64,000 nucleotides of DNA from Nemertoderma westbladi. Taxonomy: Eukaryota; Xenacoelomorpha; Nemertodermatida; Nemertodermatidae. Below are positions 56,508-64,000 of the stretch, piece by piece. The notes beneath the pieces were generated by a model that did no database searches, was not told where the DNA came from, and worked only from the letters and a program-made list of their open reading frames with translations. The DNA is taken from NCBI GenBank assembly GCA_032718475.1, contig JAUCBJ010004156.1, positions 48,539 to 112,538 on the forward strand. Direction: 5' to 3'. Each line of letters opens with the position of its first letter. Position 1 is the stretch's first letter. Position numbers and translations under genes: made by a program.

Positions 56508-57040
56508 GTGGCAAGCCCCGTTGCTCCCCCGTTGCAAGCCCCGTTGCTCCCCCGTTGCAAGCCCCGTTGCTGAGTGGTGAGGTGGACTGGTTCCCAGCCA
56601 GGCACTAGAGCAAGCACCATTGCTCGAGTGGTGAGGTGGACTGGTTCCCAGCCAGGCACTAGAGCAAGCAAGCACCATTGCTCGAGTGGTGAGGTGGAAT
56701 GGTTCCCAGCCAGACACTATACTGTAGCAAGCACCATTGCTGAGTGATGAGGTGGAATGGTTCCTAGCCAGGCACTAGAGCAAGCCCCATTGCTCGAGTG
56801 GTGAGGTGGACTGGTTCCCAGCCAGGCACTACAGTACTAGAGCAAGCACAATTGCTGATTGGTGAGGTGGACTGGTTCCCAGCCAGGCACTAGAGCAAGC
56901 ACCATTGCTCGAGTGGTGAGGTGGACTGGTTCCTAGCCAGGCACTAGAGCAAGCCCCATTACTGAGTGGCGCGGTGGACTGGTTCCCAGCCGGGCACTAG
57001 AGCAAGCACCATTGCTCGAGTGGTGAGGTGGACTGGAGAT
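56508..57040. repeat. about 54-bp minisatellite (about nine copies) with a CCCCGTTGC lead-in
   Basis: Units contain GTGGTGAGGTGGACTGGTTC, CCAGCCAGGCACTAGAGCAA and GCACCATTGCTCGA. Unit lengths vary through small insertions. The lead-in (56508-56570) repeats GCAAGCCCCGTTGCTCCCCC. Confidence 0.92.
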
Positions 57041-57118
57041 GATGGAATTATCCCTACAGACTTTAATGGGGAATTTGAAGTAGCGCGGAGAAAAGAGGCA
57101 TTTTATTAAGTTATTAAT

Positions 57119-57525
57119 GTTTAGATCAATTAAAAACACATTTCTTAAATCAAATCACTTGAACTAATTAAAAACTCTAATGGAATGGGGGTATGGGGAT
57201 TACAGCTGTATAATTGTTAGGTATAATTATTGAATAATTAATTTCCTTTAAAAGACAGGCTTGAAAATTCTGTTTTTACCGCAATTAATAAATTAACTAA
57301 TTAACTGCTTTTATCTTAGCTTCTCGAAGGCCACACCCAAATTCAAATTTTTTAACTTGTGCCAAACAACATGTGTACCAAGATTGGTTAGATTTCATCG
57401 AGGATTGGCTGAGTTATTATTAACGTTTAAATATTGGACACGACAGATCAACGGAGCGACAGATCGAACAGGTTCATGAATGGTGACCCTGCGCTAAGGC
57501 TCACCTTACTTCTTGGCTCGCCCAC
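57119..57525 (+). repeat. dispersed repeat, copy 2
   Basis: Counterpart of 16864-17310, with the same blocks in the same order. The pre-terminal GACAGATC repeats here are shorter and irregular. The end motif GCTAAGGCTCACC..CTTCTTGGCTCGCCC closes it. Confidence 0.75.
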
Positions 57526-57654
57526 ATCCTGTGTCTTTGTGGGGTCGGTAATCGGTCTGCAGTTTTCCAGTCTGCCTCTAGAGAGCGAAATCTATGAAAA
57601 AAAATCAGGGGCTAATAAAATAGCAGCTGGCTTTGAAATTAACACTCCATATCT

Positions 57655-57790
57655 CAAGAACCTGTGGCCTAGTGGTTGTAGTCTCGGCTTCCACCTCGAG
57701 GTCCCAGGTTCGAATCCGACACCACGCTGATGAGACCCAGTAAGGTCGAAACGCGTACGTGGTTTGGAGAGATATGAGATATTAATTTCA
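57655..57790 (+). mobile_element. tRNA-derived SINE
   Basis: A box TGGCCTAGTGG (57665-57675) and B box GGTTCGAATCC (57707-57717) are both at consensus and spaced as in a tRNA. The body that follows has GATGAGACCCAGTAAGGTCG and AAACGCGTACG, not a tRNA acceptor end. The 3' limit is uncertain. Confidence 0.75.
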
Positions 57791-58077
57791 AGAAAACTTA
57801 CGCGATTCCTAAATTTGTACACTACCCGGTTAAAAAGTACGCATGTGATGGGATTACTCCTACAATTGCGCCAATAAAAGATAAGTTATTTTAGGGTAAA
57901 ATAAACTTATCATTCGAGGTAAAGACCCCTAGAGCACTTCCTATTAAATGTATAATAACAAACACCTCGAAAAATACATTGTTACTATCAAAAATCTATG
58001 AAAGTGAGATAACAGACCTGGAGCCCGTAGCAGTATCTCCCTCCTATATACACCCCGCCCATATGTAATTATTGGAG
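57791..58077. other. unassigned spacer
   Basis: No gene or repeat was recognised. Confidence 0.45.
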
Positions 58078-58293
58078 ACAGGGGGGAAACTGGACGCAAA
58101 TCCCATCTTGGCGAATTAATATCCCGCCTCAATGTTAAATTCTCAATTTTTGGAAAGGAGCAGGTTACAGAGGCAGTGTGGCACTTTATTTAAACCAAAA
58201 CAATAGGGAGTTATCAGCTGTTATTTGCGTCCAATTTCCACTGAAAGAGGGATGAATATTTATTGCGTCCAGCCCCCCCCCCCCCCCCCCCCC
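58078..58293. mobile_element. MITE-like repeat bounded by G/C runs, copy B
   Basis: The left end GGGGGG..CTGGACGCAA and right end TTGCGTCCAGCCCCCC are inverted copies. The right run has grown to 21 C (58273-58293). The body matches copy A at 5021-5297 and, in part, 53597-53645. Confidence 0.65.
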
Positions 58294-59110
58294 ATCTGTA
58301 TTATTGATTATATTTTCTATGCATTTCTAATAATAATACTTATTCATCTTTGTGTAAAGTTGTACAACTTATTTGTTTTGAATTAGATAAGGTATACATA
58401 CATTGTGAATATAGGTCCTGATAAGTAAAGAAGGTAAATTTTGTTACATTATCTCAACATATCACAGCTCTCAGTTGATGTCCTCGTATTAGAAGAAACA
58501 GTCTACTCTTTTAGACACCATCAGTTAAACAGTCTCCCTGTTTAAGAGGGCTACATGTCTAAATATTAAATGTTCTCACAATAATTCATTGCGGTAAATT
58601 ATTTGACAGGCAAGAAATAATATATATAAAGATTAAAATAATAAAATATCCAAGTCCTCATTCTTTTATTTTGGTACAGTATCTCTATATCTATTACTTT
58701 GTTATGGCATCTTATTCGAATGCGATATCATACCGTATTTCAGTGAATACAGGCTGATTTGATATTTGATTTTTATAACAGACAACCCACTGCAGATTTG
58801 AAGGGTCGGCGTACGATTCTTTGCACCCGGCGGCCGGCGCTGCGTTCGGCGCCGGAAATAAAACTTTTCAAAAGTGCGGCTCGGCCACCAGCCCACGCAG
58901 CCACGTGAAATTCAGCCAAATTTTATGAATTGTGAATCAGAATTAATTCATTGCTCGAATGGTTGCTGAAATTGTTGAAGAACTATGAACTGGTAGAATG
59001 ATTACATAATAGACCTACACCCAGACACCAGTCAGCCAGTACTGCAGTACACAGGCTACAGCCTCGGTACCGTTACTGCAGTATGTCGCGGCGCGATTTT
59101 CATAACTGCA
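58294..59110. other. unassigned spacer with a CpG-rich patch
   Basis: A GC-rich patch at 58805-58915 (CCCGGCGGCCGGCGCTGCGT) stands out from AT-rich surroundings. It has no gene evidence. The rest is unassigned. Confidence 0.45.
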
Positions 59111-59118
59111 TAATATCT

Positions 59119-59522
59119 GGGTAAATCTTTTCGATCTACGCGTAGGCCTACGCGTAGCTACGCGTAGGCCTACGCGTAGGTCGAAAAGATTTACCCCAGG
59201 TATAGGATACATTACTGTTGAAAGCATTTGATGGTTGTGGGTTGTTTATTGAACATACCGTATTGTGTCTTATTTTAGTACTGACTCGCTTGGAATACGT
59301 AAGCCTACTAATGATAAACGACGTATAGGCATAGTTATGGGTAGCACCTATGCGTAGGTCGCGTAGGACCTACGCGTAGCTACGCGTAGCACCTACGCGT
59401 AGCTACGCGTAGCACCTACGCGTAGTTATTGTTAAAACTCTGAAACTGGTGATATATGACCCAATGTTGCGAACTACGCGTAGCTACGCGTAGGCCTACG
59501 CGTAGGTCGAAAAGATTTACCC
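59119..59522. mobile_element. 404-bp MITE with palindromic CTACGCGTAG repeats and 8-bp target duplication
   Basis: The left end GGGTAAATCTTTTCGA and right end TCGAAAAGATTTACCC are exact inverted copies. TAATATCT flanks both sides (59111-59118 and 59523-59530). Next to both ends are runs of CTACGCGTAG and TAGGCCTA palindromes. An inner copy of the right end at about 59183-59204 makes 59119-59204 a nearly perfect palindrome by itself. The 8-bp duplication suggests hAT or P-like origin (inference). Confidence 0.88.
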
Positions 59523-59530
59523 TAATATCT

Positions 59531-60126
59531 GGCTGTCTGGAGCACATCCAGCGCACATTTTGTAATTATTCCACTACGGGCTGATACTGTACCCGTACCG
59601 GTAGGTCAGTAGGTAGGCCTACCATTCTGCCATTTTCAGTCTTAATTTTTATTAGGCCCTACTCGGAAAATGGGCCCACCCCACCACACACCACACCTCA
59701 GCACCTGCACACAGCCACAGCTCAGCAGCTAGCCCAGCTAGGTACCGTCTGACGTACAGACTGACTTATAAATTCCATACCCTGATTGCCAGATACCGGT
59801 ACCGAGGTACAGAGCTAAATACAGAAATACTGAAAGACTGACCTGTTGACTGACAGGCTGACTGAAATACCATACAATCACTGAATACAGAATATCAGAA
59901 TACTGGAAACTGGAATAGGCCTAAGTACCGGTACTGAAGTTAGCCAATACTGCTATAACTGTCAGACTGTATAGGCCTAAGCCTAGCAGCCTAGCCCAGC
60001 TGCCCAGATACTGACCCAGGACTACTGACTACTGGACTAGGCCTACCTAAATTAGCCTAGCCTAAATCAGCAATCAGCACCGATAGGCCTAAATTCACCA
60101 AATTTAGAAATTGTAGCTACCGGTAG
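59531..60126. other. unassigned, rich in TAGGCCTA/TACCGGTA words
   Basis: Low-complexity mixture of AGGCCTA, ACCGGTA and ACTGAC-like words. No gene is seen. Confidence 0.5.
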
Positions 60127-60562
60127 CAGTTAGGAACACTGGTCACTTTCTGGCTGAAGCTCAGCCAAAAATTATCCACATATTTACAGCCAGAAAGTGT
60201 CCGTGCAGCCACTATTTGTCCTTCACAGGCTGCGATTATATTTCCGGACATATTTTGGCTGTAACTCCACTACAGCACTAGTACTCAAAGCAGAAGCTGA
60301 GCACATTTTTATTTTTAATATTATGATAGTTATCCCAACGATGAGATTCTAATTCTCAAATTAATTTATAGGCCTACAGAATTTTATGGCGATTCTAATG
60401 GCATAATTTTTAGAATGCCAATGTTAAAATTTCACTGCCGGTTTTCAAATGAAATTTAGCATTGTTCAGTTGTTTTCTATGGAGAAATTTCACTCTGAGT
60501 GCGTTTTCCGCGGACACATTCTGGCTGTAAATTGGACATATTGTGACCAGTGTTCCTGACTG
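60127..60562. mobile_element. 436-bp MITE with 20-bp inverted ends and 5-bp duplication
   Basis: Left CAGTTAGGAACACTGGTCAC and right GTGACCAGTGTTCCTGACTG are inverted copies with one mismatch, flanked by GGTAG on both sides. The interior has further inverted TTTCTGGCTG/CAGCCAGAA pieces and no ORF. It begins with CAG like the MITE at 51389. Confidence 0.85.
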
Positions 60563-62020
60563 GGTAGAGTGCCGTTGTGCGTTGAGTTCAAGTTCAATTA
60601 AGTACCTGCCAAGCCAATCTGCCAATGCCAAAGACTGAAAGAGCAAAACCAGAAAACAATAGCGCACAGCGCAACGTTAACATTCAGACTTTGACGTTAT
60701 TAAACAGCAATAACGGCAGAACGGCCCGTATACAGGTATACTCAGCTACTGGTCTAAACACCCTGACCTGATCCTGACTGCCTGACTCCAGACTCCACAG
60801 GCTGTCAGGCCCAGGCTGCAGGCAGGCAGGTCAGCAGGTGGCAGGCAGCAGGGTTGGAATTCATGCTGCAAAACTCTGACTCGTACCGCTCGCGCTCGGG
60901 TGAGACAGGTGGGCTTCGTAGCGGTGCGCAGCCCGCAGCAGCATGCAGGCATGCAGCTCTGATACTGTGATACCCGCAGCGCTGACTGGCTGATGCGCAT
61001 CCAGGCATCGCATGGCAGCATGCTGGCGTGGGTTCGAGCCCGAGCGCACCCAAAATAAATTCAAATCACAGACTGACAGAATCACGAAAATAGGCCTGCA
61101 CATAAATTTCGCTCGCTTCGCTTGCGTTTCTTTTTCATTTTGCATTGTTAAAATGTCTTACTGTCTTAGGCCTACCATTTCACATTAATAGACAGATAGG
61201 CCTAGAGATGTGCTGAAAATTTATCAGTTTATTAAAAATTTCTGTCTGTGGTCTGTCTCCTGTCTGTCATTTGTATTTTAACTATCAGACTATTAGGCCT
61301 ATTATATTATTACTGTATTACCGGTACGGTATTGGTATTATCAGATTATGTTATGTTAGTAAGTTAGGCCTAGCCTATACCAGTATACGGATATATAGCC
61401 TACCCTATGCCGCGGCCTACCTGTGTCAGTCTAGGTTCCCCTGCTTTAGATCCTAGAGCACATTAGATCCTGAGCAAACTTAGATCTTGGGTGACGAACA
61501 TAGATCCTTCCCATACGAACTTCTGAACTTAGATCTGAGATCCTTCCCTCTTCCCATAGGCCTACTGCGACATGAACTTAATCCACAACATACGAACTTA
61601 GATCCAACCTTGCATATATCACTATATCAGTACCAGTCCAGTATATAGCATACCGGTACCTTCAGACCTTGCATATACCGACCGTAGCTCTGTCAGTCTG
61701 TGTTAATGTGAAATGTAAATGTCATTCCCTGGCTGCCTGGGAATGACATAGACAGATAGACCTGTAGACCAGCACACTTTAGGGGGAAGCAGGGAAGGGT
61801 GACCAGACCAGGGGACCATGGTGAAGGGAAATGGTATCAACCAAACTAAGTAGGCCTAGTTAATATCCTAGTTAATTTAATACCACTGAACCAGGTAGGA
61901 AGTGAATGCGAAAGAAAGCTAATCATTCTTCAGTTTTCAGTTTCTTATTCCTTGAAATTATTGTTAAAGTACCGGTAACATATTTATTTCTCTAAACATC
62001 GGGAGAGGCTCTAACTATCA
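60563..62020 (+). other. LSM12 upstream region
   Basis: Holds no supported gene. It includes a GC-rich stretch (60780-61050) with CTGCAGGCAGGCAGG-like words, repeated AGATCC/TTAGATC words (61450-61620), and a hairpin at 61718-61754 (ATGTCATTCCC against GGGAATGACAT, 9-nt loop). Confidence 0.5.
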
Positions 62021-62074
62021 ATGTTAACTATCGATAAAGGAATTCATTCTATAGGCGCTGATTATATTGTATCC

Positions 62075-62704
62075 ATGGCAACCTCACCGACAAGCCCGTC
62101 GACTGACCACGAGTACTTCAAGATCGGTTGGAGATTGCGATGTAAAACCTGTCTGAACCAGGTCGTCGAGGGAGATGTTATGGCCTTCGATCTAAAATCC
62201 AGAATGTTGGTGATAAAAACTGATAATTCTACGAAGAAAGAAGGTTACGACGTTCACATCCTTAATCTGTACAACGTATCGGAGGTTAAACTAGTAAGCG
62301 AATCGAAAGCGCAGCCCAGCAGCGCTGAAAGCCTTCCGGAACTCAATCGAGATAAGTTGTTAGAGCGCTGCACTCGTGAGTGCGAGTCAAAACGGCACAG
62401 AATCGACCAGATTGGAGTGGATGTGTCGCCGTACGCGCAGAAACTATTCGATACGATTAGCAAACAACTCGTGTGCAAATGGAACGACGATAAAGGAATC
62501 GTCGTACCGGACGCCGGTGTCACCATCGAGGCTCCCTACACCGCGGCCGACCTGCGGGGACCCAACCAGAAAGGTTTAGAACACATTAAAAAAATAGTTA
62601 ATAAATGCCACCAGAGTTCCGATACCAGTCTATCAGAATCGCCTTCAACCCTCGACACACAGAGCACATCGAGTTCAGTGACTGAGTCGTCGGAACCTTC
62701 TTAG
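62075..62704 (+). CDS. LSM12: LSM12 homologue, intronless
   Basis: RNA-binding LSM-family protein; human LSM12 partners ataxin-2 and binds NAADP. The N-terminal Sm-like domain (residues about 10-80 from this start) has EYFKIGWRLRCKTC, GDVMAFDLKSRMLVIK and LNLYNVSEVKLV. The second, anticodon-binding-like AD domain has QKLFDTISKQLVCKWN, IVVPDAGVTIEAPY and a GLEHIKKIVNK close. A Ser/Thr-rich tail of about 30 residues follows, replacing the Gln-rich human end. ATG at 62075 (MATSPTS) matches the family's N-terminal length; an in-frame ATG at 62021 would add 18 residues and follows an in-frame TAA. The 209-codon length is near human. It is one uninterrupted exon, whereas vertebrate genes have several. 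Confidence 0.92.
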   Translation: MATSPTSPSTDHEYFKIGWRLRCKTCLNQVVEGDVMAFDLKSRMLVIKTDNSTKKEGYDVHILNLYNVSEVKLVSESKAQPSSAESLPELNRDKLLERCTRECESKRHRIDQIGVDVSPYAQKLFDTISKQLVCKWNDDKGIVVPDAGVTIEAPYTAADLRGPNQKGLEHIKKIVNKCHQSSDTSLSESPSTLDTQSTSSSVTESSEPS

Positions 62705-64000
62705 CGCCGGTCCCGGCGGTTTAGTTGCTAGTAATTAGGCCGTAACTCTGGGAGGTTGCGGGAAACGGGTCGGTTTGTTTGTGTGGAAAAATGGACAATT
62801 ATTATAGACAATTCGTCACCAATGATATCTATTTTGACAATGACAACATTATATTTACATTTACCTGTAATTCTATAACTATATCGGTGGTACCTGTACT
62901 ATCATTATCAACAGTAGGTGTAGGACTACCAGTTATATTTATATAGTACCGGGTCCATCGATATAGTATCGGTTATACAGTACTGGTGAGGAAGTATCCG
63001 TACCATCAGTGATATAGTACCTGTATATCTTGTATCGCTCTATCTATTATTTTACTGTAGATTTGTTTTAGTCCATATGGTTTATTATGAGGTTCACATT
63101 GGTGTATTGGTTTGGTTCGTAATCTTGTTCTGTTTGATTTTTTAGTGTTTCGTTGATATTTTTTTTAGAATGTCTGGTGTTTGTTTTCTTTGTTTTTTCT
63201 TTGATTAGTTTGAAATTCGGAGAACATTTTGTGCAACTGGTATAACAAATGTTATTGTTCCCCAAATTGAGAGTGACGAATTGTCTGTCAGACTAATAAT
63301 TGTCCGTCACTATGTCTGTATGTTTCAACAGCTAAAGAAATGAATTAACTAAGTGCAACCAGTAGCGTATCGTTTTACAGTAAGTTAACATTCTCCTAAA
63401 TTATATAATAATGCATTTACATACAATATTAATATATACATATTGTACATTTTATTTCGACATTAATTCCTTAGTTTAAAACAATACTTAATCTTGCCTT
63501 AAATATCGTCTGTATTTTTTATCCCCTTTGTGGTTTTCAAGTTGGGTAATTATTTACTGCCGAATACTCACAATTATAGTACATAGAATATCAATCCACC
63601 GATTGCATCATAACCCTTTGTCACATAGACCCAGTAACTAACATGATGCCAGACTGATTGGATTATGATATTTACACGCATCAGTACACCGGGGTGGTGC
63701 GCCAAGGGATGTGCACTGTGCAATTCGATCACGTACATTGTTGGGCCAGCCTACACATTGTCTACAATGTCTCCTTGAGAATTCAACAACCAACAATATG
63801 TGTTTCTAAGGTGTCGCTCTGTCTGCTAATATTTGGACGGAATCTAAACGAATTCGAAATCTATATTATATATTAAACGTTTAGGTCCCGGATTGGTATG
63901 TTCGAATGATAATGAAGTTAATTTATAATTTATTACTAGAGGCGGTTTACTTATACATCAATTCAAAATAAATGTATTAATTTCTGTACTAGCGGCTAAA
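62705..64000. other. LSM12 3' flank, unassigned
   Basis: No gene is supported. It contains TATCGGTA/TAGTACC words (62880-63050) and a T-rich tract (63120-63200). The small open frames show no family features. Confidence 0.5.

Noticed and set aside
57655-57735. Genuine tRNA gene
   Set aside because: The A and B boxes are excellent, but the acceptor stem does not pair and a SINE-type body follows directly.
60746-61145. Overlapping Cys/Ala-rich minus-strand ORFs
   Set aside because: They lie in GC-rich, repetitive CAGGCAGG-type sequence; three frames are open at once and none has family features.

Overview
The window is animal nuclear DNA, AT-rich and dense in repeats, most likely from a marine invertebrate. 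The evidence is genes with spliceosomal introns and metazoan domain layouts (PSMD6, SPRTN, LSM12), a BEL/Pao LTR retrotransposon, an APE-type LINE, a tRNA-derived SINE, several MITEs and very long minisatellites. The short palindromes TAGGCCTA and TACCGGTA are frequent. The species cannot be named from this alone.

Layout. Positions 1-28155 (minus strand) are taken up by one split gene for the 26S proteasome lid subunit PSMD6/Rpn7. Seven coding exons (28155 down to 7348) join in phase to 358 codons; the final exon (about 31 residues in the human protein) is not seen and should lie beyond position 1. The introns hold three unrelated minisatellites: a 22-bp unit (1-4458) and a 15-bp unit (about 5381-7130) in the last intron, and a 41-bp unit with about 164 copies (19674-26430) in intron 2. 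Together they make about 13 kb of array inside one housekeeping gene.

Positions 29.1-34.8 kb hold an APE/RT LINE on the minus strand. It is flanked by a 62/63-bp target-site duplication but ends inside its own coding sequence. About 1.9 kb away is a short second copy that carries the missing 3' end. Positions 35434-51160 hold a complete BEL/Pao element on the minus strand: 1.23-kb LTRs nearly identical to each other, a 5-bp target duplication, a very long gag, a pol broken by in-frame stops and one frameshift, and an extra degraded coding region between pol and the 3' LTR. It inserted into a 70-bp minisatellite that continues to 52.15 kb and also carries a 384-bp MITE.

Positions 52.5-55.8 kb (plus strand) hold SPRTN, the DNA-protein crosslink protease, in three exons. 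It has HELIH, a p97-binding box, a UBZ4 finger and an in-frame 36-bp repeat encoding NPF motifs. A MULE-like MITE lies in its second intron. Positions 55.8-61.9 kb are MITEs, a minisatellite, a SINE and unassigned DNA. LSM12 follows at 62.0-62.7 kb (plus strand) as one uninterrupted exon. The three host genes show no operon-like relation; proteostasis, DNA repair and RNA binding appear to be neighbours by chance.

All calls are by reading alone. Gene identities rest on recalled family sequences and splice-phase agreement; copy numbers and divergences are hand estimates.
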